Part shown: positions 22,316 to 33,191 of the stretch, one piece after another
Layout of the letters: every line of letters starts with the position of its first letter
Position numbering within the stretch: the stretch's first letter is position 1
Assembly (NCBI GenBank): GCA_003665825.1
Contig: QPFY01000004.1
Location: 558,001-622,000 of the forward strand
DNA length: 64,000 nt
Reading direction: 5' to 3'
DNA from: Microbotryum silenes-acaulis
Lineage: Eukaryota > Basidiomycota > Microbotryomycetes > Microbotryales > Microbotryaceae
Made by a program: the position numbers and the translations under genes
The notes under the pieces: model-generated
What the model saw: only the letters and a program-made list of their open reading frames with translations
Databases searched by the model: none
Told to the model about the DNA's origin: nothing

Positions 22316-23495
22316 ATTTGGACGCGAGTATGGACGAGGACGAAAACGAGTTGGGGTTATGAAGCATGTCGGACGGGATGATGAAGGGAGAAGCGAAATA
22401 ATGTTTAGAAGTAGGATGTGTTTGAGAATATCAAGATGGATACGGATCACATCAGCGGTGGTGTTGCGGCCAAAGTGAGAAGCATGCGCCTTCCGGCTCG
22501 AGTGTTATGGACGGCGAGATGGCTGGCAAGATTTGAGTGTGGTCAGCGCGGGTGTCGACCCAGGATGATTGGAGGGCCTAGCAGATGGCGTAGATATCAG
22601 TCTGGATCTACGCTTCGGTTCGGTCCACCGAGAAGCTGGGGAGGGCACGCCAAGTCGTCAGTTGCTCGGCAGAGTGGGCACTGGGATCCTGCTTAACTTC
22701 GGCAAATCCGCCGCAGCCTCAAAAAAAACCGGGTTCCCTAGTGGTATGCGCAAATCCGTGGCGAGGGATAAAAGGGATGACTTCGTCGATAACTTTCGTC
22801 CGTGAGAAGGGTGATCATCTCGAGCCTCCCAAGTCTAGCCCCTAAGATACGGGCGAGGACGGTGGCGCTTCGTAAGTCGGGGCCATTCTGCTCCTCTTTG
22901 CACAATTTGTAGATCCGCATGGCTCAGGCAGGACGCGCTCTCGGAGGAGGCGACGGGTCGACAGAGCACTCGGGCTGACAGTAATGTCAGGTATCCAGAA
23001 CGTGCCGCCGATCGGGCATGCAACATTCGGTTAGCGAGTCACAATTTGCACAGCGAGTCGTGTAAGTATGTGCCAGGTATTAATGAACGTTCCGACTACT
23101 GAAAGAGCTCAGATCAGAATCGGGGTGCAGATGCATTTTAATTACTTGACCTCGCCATATCATACTAGTCCCTGTCTGAATGACTTTGTGCATGTGCAGT
23201 GGTCGTCAGCGCCGCAAGTTCACCGAAGTTGACTATAAAGTGAAGTTGATTCAGTAATCGTTGTGAGATCGGGAGAACTGCCGGCAGCGAATCACGTTCT
23301 TTGGGAGGGCCAACTTGAAGGCCGATCGATGTCAGTCAAGATCGGCGACGGTGATCAACCTCTTGACCGGAGATAGCTCTTTCTCGGGCGACGGGGGGCG
23401 GGGGGCTGAGCCTGTAACCAGAACCATGACGTAAGCTTATCAGATCAGCATACTCATTAGAACATGAACGATTGTGTTCTGAATTAGATCCAATT
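22316..23495. other. Gene-poor stretch, nothing recognised
   Basis: Start of the repeat-rich region. No ORF with a recognisable domain, no tRNA-like arm and no clear tandem repeat. Confidence 0.5.
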
Positions 23496-23508
23496 TCACG
23501 GTTCAGGT

Positions 23509-24010
23509 TCACATTCTGCGTTTCTTGACCATTTTCGCCAACATATCCTGGTCGATTCCGAGCAGTGTTCCTGCGATTCGAGCCACCTTCTCTTTGGGAA
23601 TCCGAAAAGCGAGGTTGCGGAACACGTCTCGTCGGCGCAGCAATGCAGCATACTCGAGGCGGTGAAGGGGAAAGTCGGGTAGCATCGGAAGTCCGAGTCG
23701 CTGTCGTATAGTAGATTGAGCCAATGTTTAACAAGCTCTTCCAGAGAAATCTTGACGTCGCGTTCGACGAAGAAACCGACGAGACCGAGAGAGGTGTGGC
23801 CACAAAGGGGCGTCACCCAAGGGATGGCACAGGTGGCCTTGCCTTGGCTTGGTTGGACTAACGGAGAACTTTCTCGAAGAACTGCCACGAGTGAAAAGGT
23901 TTGTCGGAGGGGGCGGCGGCATGTAGACCTGTTCGAATAGGGGACATTCGCCCCCAGTCCAAACCAAAGCCATTTACCATATGTCTAGAGATCGGCATAA
24001 AACGTCATTC
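23509..24010 (-). CDS. Possible unknown gene or gene remnant, several exon-like blocks
   Basis: On the minus strand, three blocks look protein-like. One around 23890-23950 reads FHSWQFFEK, after a possible intron with donor GTAAAT and acceptor AACAG. One around 23740-23830 reads HTSLGLVGFFVERDVKISLEEL. One at 23509-23690 reads LPMLPDFPLHRLEYAALLRRR and on to LLGIDQDMLAKMVKKRRM, then stop. They lie in different frames and would need short introns (one only 34 nt) to join. I recognise no domain. It could be a real gene, a decayed gene or chance. Confidence 0.25.
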
Positions 24011-24379
24011 AGTAGAGACTGCTCGTCGTATTCTTATGACTTGGCCGACACGAGACGCTCGACGAGCGACAACTTCGCCTAGCATGGCGCAGTGGCGCTA
24101 CCCTCGCGACCAAGACTTGGCGAGCTCGAGGTGGCCCACCCTGGCGACCTTTCGGCCGGGACATGATGCCGAGGGTTCCCCCCGAACGAGACTTAGTGTC
24201 GGCAAAATTCGATGAGAGTGCGTGAAACATAAAGACTTCGAGGGAGTGGCGCGGGAGTAATCACGGGGTGTGATATTGCTGTTCAGCCCCTAACACCGCT
24301 GGTCCGCTGCCGGGATGGCAACACCGCTGTAAGGTATGCGCCTCTGATGTGTGTGAAGACAGATGTCGTTATTGACCGC

Positions 24380-24450
24380 TAGAATTAACTAGAATACAAT
24401 AGTCTTAGCTACTCAGAGGCTACGTATAAGGCTGTAAGGCACCCCCTGTA
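24380..24450 (+). repeat. Dispersed repeat copy A
   Basis: Shares AGCTACTCAGAGGCTAC exactly, then a TAAGGCA.CCCCT block a little further on, with the reverse complement of 33670-33750. The similarity extends unevenly over about 70 bases. Could be a fragment of an LTR or MITE; the family is not identified. Confidence 0.6.
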
Positions 24451-25082
24451 AACCAGGCTCTCCTTTGGCTTTTCAAAAGCCGCGCGCGTCGGGGATAGCT
24501 CGGCCATTTCGTCCAATAAAAGCTCAGACAGTGTCATTTCCAGGCTGGCACCTCGAGATTTTTCAGACCGATATTTACAGCTCTAAAGAGCTCCAGGGAT
24601 CACTTACACTCGCCTATTGAGCCATTTGAGGTGAGTATGATCCATTAGTTCCGCTTCTATTGAACGCGCCCGGCTGGCACGTTCATCCGGCTGCTCAGGC
24701 TCTCGCCCCGGCGAGTGGTAACTTCTTGCCGACGGGGCTGCCAGCCGCACTAAACATTGTTGTACCTCGGTCTAAGGAACTTGGCTGACGGAGAGTATTT
24801 CTAATACAAAGAATCTCATTAAAAGCTTACAAAGCCGGGAAGGAAGTGCACCAGAAGTGTTCATTTGAGATCCGATCACTTTTCATCTCGGAGCGGGCCG
24901 GCCGACTGAGTCCAGTGTGTGTCTCAGACGTCGACAAGGTGCAAGACGCGACAAGGCCTGGAGCTTGGAGGGTCGTACTGGATCTGTAATGGTCAGTACA
25001 AGCGCGCCCGAGCGCGCCGCCCCACAGTTCTGGCCGAGTGAGTCGAGCCCGGTCGAGCCCGTATTCGCCTCTATTCGCCTTT

Positions 25083-25210
25083 GCCAGGACCCCAGAAAGC
25101 CCAGCCAGAGGCGCATGTGGAAAAACGCCCTTTTTTGGCCATTTTGTCAAAGTTTTTTACCCTATTTTGGCCCCAAAATGTCAAAATCTCACATGCGCCT
25201 CGGAAATATT
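25083..25210 (+). repeat. Dispersed repeat family, left copy (AAAATGTCAAA / GCGCCTC type)
   Basis: The block AGGACCCCAGAAAGCCCAGC at 25087 onward matches the reverse complement of about 29409-29435. Next to it lie CCAAAATGTCAAAATCTCAC and ATGCGCCTCGG motifs that recur three times at 29280-29410. The repeat copies lie on both sides of the pogo transposon. Confidence 0.65.
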
Positions 25211-26272
25211 ATCAAAGTGTGTTCTACATGCTCCAAAAATCGCTCGAAAGTCCTCGAAAACGCGTTCCGAGCGTTTGCGGGCGCGCGGCGGCCGATCGAA
25301 CGTGGCTTGCGGCGCGCGTCGCTTCGGCTGGTGTCGCGCGTGGCTCCAGGCGTCAAGAGGGCCTTCCTTGCTTTACTGGTGAGCTCGCTACTTCGCTGTC
25401 AGACTTACGTTTTCCTGAACTTGAGCTCTTTGTATCCACGGTGGCAGTTGTGCGGCTTGTAGAGATTCTACCGGCGGCATCTCGCGGCCCGGGCACGCCG
25501 CCCTTCGGCGGCAATCTTTGCTCGGCATGTGCGCACGTGCTGATTATGCGCTCGTCGGGGTAACATAAGGTAAGGTCCTTGTGGGACAATATGTAGTCGT
25601 TGGCGGGCCTAATGACTCGATCACCTGTTGACCATCAATCATGCGGAACGGCATAGTGCCATCAATGTGAGTGGAATAGCATGCTTTCTCGATGAGGCGA
25701 AGCTCCTATGGACAGCGGTTCCTCTCCATAAGCAATTCGATCGCAGCTGCATGCCACGCTTGAGGCCAAAGCAGATCAGAAATCCGATCTCCAATGGTGT
25801 GGCAGTGGTTACAACTCCGTCTAGCGATCCAAAATGACGAGAGCGTTGTGCTAGCGCTCCGTACTGCTTGTCGACGCGACGGCCAAAGGTCGATATCCTG
25901 ATCAGAGCATCGGTGGCGAGAAACCTCTGGTCTGGAGAGTCGGGTAGGGTAGGTCGATTACTGGGTGGGCTTGTCTTTGGACAACTCGGTGCGAAGAGAC
26001 GCGTCGGCGGGAGCGACATGATACATCGAAGGCGAGGAGCTCGGCGATCGTCATGTTGGTGAGCGGCGATAATCGATCGAAGTCATCGTCTGTTCAAATA
26101 GCAGTCCTGGTCTTCGTCAAGAAATAAGCATGGGATCATGTTGTCGTGCTATGCTTCAATGTCAGAACGAAGTGAAGCGGAACGGAACCGGCGCCGCTTC
26201 AATCACAGTGGGAACTATTGGTATCTAATCCCTAACAGCCACTGCACCAATAAAAAGATCACAAAAAATGAC
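25211..26272. other. Gene-poor stretch left of the transposon
   Basis: One minus-strand ORF (25639-26019, stop at 25639) has coding-like composition (LEIGFLICFGLKRGMQLRSN) but no recognised domain and no start or exon context. I do not call it a gene. Confidence 0.4.
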
Positions 26273-26274
26273 TA

Positions 26275-29163
26275 CAGTCAGACCTGAGAAAATTTATATC
26301 GCCCAATATTATACCTGTCAAAATTTATGGACTTTTCAATCTCCCAACTTTTTTGGCTGACAGAACCTGTCCAATCTTCTACCTTATAATTTATGGGTTT
26401 ACAGGTCAAATTATAAGATAAGAGAGAGCCGGAAATGAACGATTGATCAGGAATTGGCCTCTCCTTTGGCGTTATTGTTGACGAGCAGCCTGCTGGAAGA
26501 GTCCGAAATGCCCCGAAACAGCCGAGAAGCGAGCACAGGAGAGCAAAGGCGGCGGTTGACACGTTGACAGGCTCGTCGCGACGTGCTTCTCTCTCCTCTT
26601 CCGCCGACAACGACGCCGAAATGAACATCTTCACAATCCGAGAAGCCCTCATCAAAAATTCCTCTTCATATCATCATGGTCTCATTCCCTTCCCGGAATT
26701 TGAGGATCGTCATGGTCAACTCACCGCCGATCCTCAATTCGCCCCCTATCGCGCCGAATGGGACGCGTATCGCAAGCACCTGGTCGAACTCGAAAGGGAT
26801 GGACCTCTCCCACCGGTAAGTTTTCATTTACATACTGATCGCTTGCTGCATTGCAGAACTTCTGATGATGTCTGTGGCACCTTCACAGCCGCCTCTGAAG
26901 CCTTGCCGAGAGGAGTCGGGCGCACGGGCCGCCGCGACTGAGGTCACCATGCTCGACCTGACCTCGTCGCCTCCGAAAAATCGCCAACAAAGCGAATCCC
27001 TCAAGCCCTCTCTCGACATACAAAGGGCTCGACTTCAGCCTCGACCTCGTCTCAAAAGGCTAAGCCCAAGCCTCAAAAGCTTGGACCGAAAGCGAAGGGC
27101 GCGGCGACCACCGCGCAGATTGTCAAGGTCCTTGACTATCAAAAACGGCGCAAGTTGACGCTCACGGCCACCGTCGAGTATTTCAACAATTCGCCAAACC
27201 ACCGAGACATCCCGATCTTGAGCCAGCCAAAGCTCACGCAATGGCGCAAAAAGGAAGACGAGCATCGCGCCCTTCTCGAAAGCGGTCAAGGAAGCATGAG
27301 GCGCAACAACAGCGTCATGTACCCGAACCTGGAAAAGGCGCTGGCAATCTGGTGTACTCAAGCTCTCGAGCAGAACACCACCATCACCACCGATGTATTG
27401 CGCCTGAAAGGTCAACAACTTGCCGACAAACTCGAGATTCGGGATTTCGCCTTTTCGAACGGCTGGCTTCAGGGCTTTAAGAAAAGGTACTCGCGTGATT
27501 CTTGTTCCAGTCAGCCGTTCTACATTGTCTGAATTTCCTCTTTGTGAATCTAGACACAATCTTCGCTCTTACAAGTTCCATGGCGAAGGCGAGAAGGTCG
27601 ATGCGAAAACGCTCGAAGAGGAGCGCAAAAGAGTCGTCGATCTTACGAACAAGTACGACCCAAGTGATATCTTCAACATGGACGAAACCGGTCTCTTCTA
27701 CGCTATGCGTCCGTCTACGGGCCTTGCTCGGAACGGTCGAAATGGTGTCAAGATGAATAAGACTCGCATCACCTTCGCTTTCACGGTCAACGCCGACGGA
27801 TCGGAACGGCTCCCTCCCTTCATCATTGGTAGCGCGGCGAAGCCTCGTAGCTTCAACAAAAAACCAGCCAGCTACTACAAGCATTACTATCAATCGAACA
27901 AGAAGGCGTGGATGACTGGCGAGCTTTACGTCGAATGGTTGAAAGCCCGGGATCTCGAGCTTCGCAGCAAGGGCCGAAAAATGCAACTCTGGCTCGATAA
28001 CTTCTCGGGACACACGAGGGATGTTGATTCCATCACCAACATCAAAGTTCATTACTTTGCACCCAATATGACGTCAAGAATCCAGCCGCTCGATCAAGGA
28101 ATCATTGCGAACTTCAAGGCAAACTATCGCAGAAGGTGAGTCCCGAGGTTTGAGACTGGTTTCCAACCTATCTGATCAATGATGATGCACTCTGCTTGAT
28201 AGGTTCATCCGTAATGCTATTGCAAGGTTCGACGATGGTCAAACCGGCGACGATATCTACGCAATTGATCAGCTTCGAGCGATGAATCTTGCGAGACAGG
28301 CGTGGAACGACATCCGCCCCGAGACGATTGCCAACTGCTGGCGCCACGCTCAAATCTTGTCTGATCGCAAGAACAAAGGATCGACCGACCATACACCTCT
28401 TCCCAACGGTCGCGGGCCTCTCGATGGCGATCGCGGCATCATCAACGCGATGAACGCTCTGAAGACGGCGAACGATGAGCTGGTCGAAAAGGGGATAGTT
28501 ACGAGCAACGAGAAGATGAGTATCCACTTTCTCGTCGATGTGGAGGAGGAGAACCTTGCTGGTGGGGCTGAAATGACCGACCAGGAGATTGTGGACCTGG
28601 TCATTGCCGAAGAGTTGGAGGAGAATTGCGAGGGAGAAGGAGGAGAGGAGGAAGCGGAGATAGAGCTCCAACCGGCGGAGCGAACGACGCTGAAGGAGGC
28701 AATCTCAGCGCTTGATGTTTTCCTTAAGTTTGCTATGAATGGGTACTCAGGTCCAACGGATTTGATTTCTTTTGAGGACGAGGCTAGGAGGATTCGCAGG
28801 ACTCTTGTTGCCGAGCAGGATGCCGCGAGGATTCAGACGACAATGACTTCGTATTTCCAGCGTCAGTAGGTCAAGATATTTTTTCTTGGAGCTTTCAAAA
28901 CTTGTTAGATGTCATCATGCCTCAGTAGAGGCCGTACATTGGCTGCAATTCAGTAATTCGGGCCTTCTGAATTTCCTCCCCCTCAAAAGTCAATGTATCG
29001 ACTCAAACGATGCACGAAAATTCTTGATTTGATGTAGGAAGCTCAAAAACGGAGTTTCAGGTCATAATGTAGTGATCTGAAGCCGAACTCTCCAAGCTTA
29101 TACCTGTCTTAATTTATGGGAAAATCCGTCCACCGAAAAAATGAATTTTCTCAGGTCTGACTG
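26275..29163 (+). mobile_element. pogo/Fot1-like (Tc1-mariner superfamily) DNA transposon, apparently complete
   Basis: The left end CAGTCAGACCTGAGAAAATT (26275-26294) is the exact reverse complement of the right end (29144-29163): 20-bp perfect terminal inverted repeats. The element is bounded by TA on both sides (26273-26274 and 29164-29165), the target duplication of this superfamily. Subterminal motifs like TTATACCTGTC..AATTTATGG occur near both ends. It carries one transposase gene. Perfect TIRs and an open catalytic domain argue for recent mobility. Confidence 0.93.
26621..28869 (+). CDS. pogo-type transposase (CENP-B-like HTH plus DDE catalytic domain)
   Basis: Best model: exons 26621-26815, 26889-26942, 27026-27486, 27554-28135, 28203-28869, total 1959 nt, 652 aa in frame. 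The middle part has a helix-turn-helix segment (QIVKVLDYQKRRKLTLTATV) and a CENP-B/Tc5-type DNA-binding half (FAFSNGWLQGFKKRHNLRSY). The DDE domain shows IFNMDETGLFYAMRP (first Asp), MQLWLDNFSGH (second Asp) and MTSRIQPLDQGIIANFK (third Asp), so the DDD triad is intact. The C-terminus is acidic and ends SYFQRQ. The intron 26943-27025 has weak borders (GTCACC...AAAG) and is inferred only because it repairs the frame; without it there is a stop at 27158, so a frameshift there is the alternative. Confidence 0.85.
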
Positions 29164-29279
29164 TAGTAGTGACCTGTACAAGCGCGAGCATCGCGACGCG
29201 CGTCTCGAAGCGAAGGAGAACGGGCCCAAAGTCATGCCGAAGGCTGCTCAGGGGAGGCCAAAATTGCGTCGACCCACGG

Positions 29280-29440
29280 GAAAAATGTCAAAATCTGCAA
29301 AGGCGCCTCGGGGGCAAAACGTGTGTTTCGTCCCAAAATGTCAAATTTTTGCAATGCGCCTCGACGATTTTCAGGATTTTGGGTCCTCAAAATGTCAAAA
29401 AAAAAAAGGCGCCTCCGGCTGGGCATTCTGGGGTCCTCCT
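29280..29440 (+). repeat. Dispersed repeat family, right copies
   Basis: Three units of the pattern AAAATGTCAAA followed by GCGCCTC occur at about 29283-29315, 29335-29365 and 29390-29415. The end of the third (about 29409-29435) is the inverted match to 25087-25113. Confidence 0.65.
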
Positions 29441-29608
29441 TTGCCTCGCCTCGTCCGAGGTCGAGCTAGGTCGAGCTCGTGCCTGGTGGCTCTCGCCTCT
29501 CGTGTCCGCGTCGTCCTCCCTTCTGTCGTCGCTCTCTCTCTCCGACGCCGCCGACCGAACGCGTTGTAGGTCACCCGACGGACGGCCCCAAGCCACGCCA
29601 ATTCCACG

Positions 29609-31714
29609 ATGAGCAGCTACGCAGCCCCGAGGACGACCCGCTCTCGCTCGTCGACGGTCTCGTCCGCGTCACGCGAGCCCATCCATGTCGCCGCTACACC
29701 GCTGTCGATCACTGGCGCTTCCACGTCAAGTCGCTCGCTCACTGGCACGAACGGCAGCAACGTGGCCTTGAACGGACCGCTCGAATCGAACGTGGTCGCC
29801 GACAAGTTGGGTCGATGGAGTGCCTCCCCCGAGCATGGCAGGGGCAGTCCGTTGCAGCTCAGTACGAGTCAGCACACGCTCCGGACGATCCGGGGCCCCA
29901 AGACTCCGGCCACGAGCAGCGACGACGACGACGACGCCAACGGGTACGACCACTCCGCTCGCGACGATGTGGACCCGTACAAGAGAGGTAACCCGAAATT
30001 CGTCATCGACCTCGCGTCATCCGCGAGCAAGGACCAGTCCGGCTCCGGCTCTGAGGCGAGTTCAGACGCCCACTCTCGTCCGCGAGCGTCAACGTTCGGA
30101 GGTGTACCCTTGCCGCCCTCGCCCTCGGACCACGTACGACCCGCTCCGAAGAAGACGGTACTCTCACGCGCAGAGGAGGTCAACAAACAAGCGAACCGAC
30201 CTTTGCTGTCGAGGCAACGCTCCGATTCGTCGTTGCGCTCGATCCCGTCCTCGTTGCATCTCGGAGGCGCCTCATTTGCTGAACGACGGCCCATGTTGCA
30301 CGCCGGGCTCAAGGCCGGTGCACTCTTCCTGTGTTCGCTCGTCGCACTCTACGTGTTGCTCAAGACGATGCTTCCACCGATCGACGAGGAGCACAAGAGC
30401 GCGGTCAAGCTGCCGAAAAGCTTTGACGATCTCAAGGCGCTTAATGTCGTACTCCAGGTGCGTGCCCGCGTCTCGCATTGCAACCTATGTACCTGTGCTG
30501 AACAACGAGTTGTTTGGCTATCGCTAGATCTACAAGGAACGGCACTACAACCGAGTGCTGGGTTGCTACGTCACTGTTTACATGTTGTGAGTTCCTCCTT
30601 CGAACGGATAAGCCCCACAACGTCCTGCAAGTTCTCTGACACCCGATTTGCTCCGCATCATAGCCTACAAGCGTTTTCCATTCCGGGTAGCATGTATCTT
30701 TCGATCCTAGGTGGCGCACTGTACAGTCTCATGGCCTTGCCCTTAGTTTGTTTCGTCAGTTCGCCCGCTATGCGCTCTTCCCTCCAGCTCGTCAAGTTCA
30801 CCTCGCTAACTCCGCCGCGGATCCTCCCGCCATTTCCTCCCGCAGTGCGTCGCTACGGGCGCGTTGTTGTGTTACTTCATCTCGCAAGCTCTAGGGCCCG
30901 CGGTCTTGCTCAATTCCGAAAAGTGGCAACGCAGGGTCGACGCTTGGACCGCCCGCGTGTCTAAGCACAACGACAACCTCATCTCTTACCTCATCGTGCT
31001 CCGGTAAGTTTGAGCTGTATTGGCTCTCCTCTCGGAAAGCCTTAGGCGCACCACTGACTGGACGCACTGCCCCCTCCCAGCATCGCACCCCTGCCCCCCC
31101 ACTGGGTTGTCAATGTCGTGGCGCCGCATTTGGGCATCTCGGTCTACAAGTTCTGGATTTCGACTTTCTTCGGCATCATGGGCGTTTCGTACATCCACGT
31201 CACGATCGGTACGACGCTGGACCAAATGACCTCCTCTTCCGACTTCCATCTCATCTCTTGGCAAAACGGCTTAGGTCTAGGAGGAATCATCGTCGCCGTA
31301 CTCGTTCCCGTCGCGATGAAGCGATACTACAAACAGGACCTCGAGCAAGCCGCGGTTGACGAACCGGCCGAAGAGGAGGTTGTCGAAGGAGCAGAAGTGA
31401 GAAGAAGAAGTGCAGAATGGTCGAGAACAGGATCGGCGCCAGGTGGTGCGGGGGAAAGTGGAAGTGCGGGAAGGGGTCAGAGGATCTCGAGTTTGGCTGG
31501 AACGGCTGGGACGGACGGGCCTAGCATCCTTCCTATTTACCACGATCGTGCCGAGGTCCCGACTAGGTGGAACTCATCTGCGAAGAAGCCGTTCTCGCTT
31601 GGCAATGATGACGAGGATGGAGATGATGATGGTGGGAGTACAGGAGCATGGGCCGGATCGCAAGGCAACATGAACAAAGCATCGAAGCTGCTAGGCGTCA
31701 CCGTCATTCGGTAG
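29609..31714 (+). CDS. DedA/VTT-domain membrane protein, TMEM41/Tvp38-like
   Basis: Five exons: 29609-30457, 30528-30586, 30664-30754, 30846-31003, 31081-31714; total 1791 nt, 596 aa. The first 250 residues are low-complexity and Ser/Asp/Pro-rich. A membrane helix follows (AGALFLCSLVALYVLLKTML), then the VTT core: FLQAFSIPGSMYLSILGGAL, ALPLVCFCVATGALLCYFIS, a helix pair after IAPLPPHWVVNVVAPHLGIS, and FFGIMGVSYIHVTIG. The C-terminus is again long, hydrophilic and acidic. VTT proteins such as TMEM41B/VMP1 and Tvp38 act in ER/Golgi lipid handling, with scramblase activity shown for the former. Assignment to the TMEM41-like branch rests on the SIPGS and GGALY motifs. The long disordered ends are unusual for the family. 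Confidence 0.85.
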
Positions 31715-32216
31715 ACCAGCGTCAACCCGACTTGTTTCGGCGTCTTCCAGATCATTGTCCCATATGTCCTTGTCCTTGTTTCCCCTGAGACTCTCGTCCT
31801 CATGTTTTCTCATCTTTGTTCACCCCCATATCGTAGCAACACTTTCGTCCCATGATCGCCGTTTCCCCTCTGATGCTCTTCCACCTGTGCCCTTCCTCTC
31901 GGTTTACCTGGCACTGTGTAGCTACCCTTTCCCGAAAGATAGAGACATCGACTCGCCCTGTCAAGTTCCCACACTTTGCAGTTTCGATGAATGATGCTCT
32001 GGAATTCGTTGCAGAAGCGAAAGAACATTAAGCTCGGGTGCCAGACCCATAAGATAACTCGAAAGGGGAGAGAAATGAAGACGAGAGGCACGGCATCACA
32101 CTGTGGCAGCTATTGGTGATGAGGGCTCTTCGCGGGCTGGACGTTGGCATTGATGGTCTGTCAAATTGAATGAAAAATCGTTGGTGAGCGTCAGTTAATA
32201 TGATTCGGACTCAGGG
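31715..32216. other. Convergent 3' flanks, no gene seen
   Basis: Between the DedA-like gene (+) and the second CAP gene (-). C/T-rich at 31750-31950. Confidence 0.6.
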
Positions 32217-33191
32217 CTAGTCTGCAAAACCCTTGAGCATGATGATACCCACATCTTTGTCATTGAGGTTCCCCGCCGGCAGGAATCGGCAAATGTACAA
32301 GACGCTGTCATGCTCGTCCGTGGGGACCTCGTCACCAGTGACGGTCGTCGAGTGGTCCGCTGGGTTATTACACTTATCGCTCGAAGCACATCCCAAATAT
32401 TTCGATGCCTTCCATACGGCCTGAGTGTAATGGGAGGGCTGTGGGTTTCCAGGATCGAAATCATTCTCCTCGTCCACCGTCCAGAGCTCGATCGCTTCCG
32501 ACATGTTACCCGGAAGCGACCCCGAGGTCCGGGCGATGATCTCGCCGTATTCTCCCGTGAAGGCACCGCGAGTGTGTCCGTAGTCGCATTTCGAAGTCCA
32601 CTCCACTGCGTTCTGCACGAGTTCGAGGGAGGTTTGAAGAGGAGGTGCGTTGTGAAGGGCACGGAAGGCATTGATCTCCTCGAGAGCGAGCGCTTGGGTT
32701 TCTGAGACCTGGTCCTTCCCGTCGGGTATTTGTCGTTCAGGGGCCGTCTTGCCGGCCGGTGTTTCGGACACTTGAACTCCGGATGGTTCTGGTTGCTGCA
32801 AAGTGGGTCCGGTCGGAGTGGTGGGTGGATTGCTTTGGTCATGCTCGGGTCGCTTATGATTAGGGTCCACATGAGAAACAGGCCGTTTCTTGCCGAGCCT
32901 CGCGGTGGCCGGCTTCTTGCGGCGGTTGCGGTGGGCTAGATGACCCTGCGTGTGGGCCAGCTTTTCTTGATCGAAATGTTTGCGCCCAGTTCTTCTGGCT
33001 TGTCTGCACTTCTTGTGGTTATTGTGCCTCGCGGAGTGTGCGAGGCAGAGGTGATGCCTTCGGTTCGATGAAGGGACCGTTCGATGAGCGTCGACACTCA
33101 AGTCGGGAAACAAGTTGGCGACGTGGAACGCTAGCGTTGAGGTGACCAGAACCAACAAGCACAGCGTAATTTGGGAAGTGAGCAATCTCAT
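32217..33191 (-). CDS. Secreted CAP (SCP/PR-1) domain protein, intronless
   Basis: Single exon, 975 nt, 324 aa, from ATG at 33191 to TAG at 32217-32219. A signal peptide (MRLLTSQITLCLLVLVTSTLA) is followed by a basic, His/Arg-rich region of about 100 residues, a Pro/Gln linker, and a CAP domain from about residue 165: LEEINAFRALHNAPPLQTS, CDYGHTRGAFTGEYGE, ELWTVDEENDF, QPSHYTQAVWKASKYLGC and VLYICRFLPAGN. The His/Glu/Glu/His cavity residues are present. It is strongly diverged from the CAP gene at 14523-16158 and has no introns, so it is not a recent duplicate. Probably secreted; lipid or sterol binding is inferred from the family only. Confidence 0.88.
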   Translation of the reverse strand: MRLLTSQITLCLLVLVTSTLAFHVANLFPDLSVDAHRTVPSSNRRHHLCLAHSARHNNHKKCRQARRTGRKHFDQEKLAHTQGHLAHRNRRKKPATARLGKKRPVSHVDPNHKRPEHDQSNPPTTPTGPTLQQPEPSGVQVSETPAGKTAPERQIPDGKDQVSETQALALEEINAFRALHNAPPLQTSLELVQNAVEWTSKCDYGHTRGAFTGEYGEIIARTSGSLPGNMSEAIELWTVDEENDFDPGNPQPSHYTQAVWKASKYLGCASSDKCNNPADHSTTVTGDEVPTDEHDSVLYICRFLPAGNLNDKDVGIIMLKGFAD

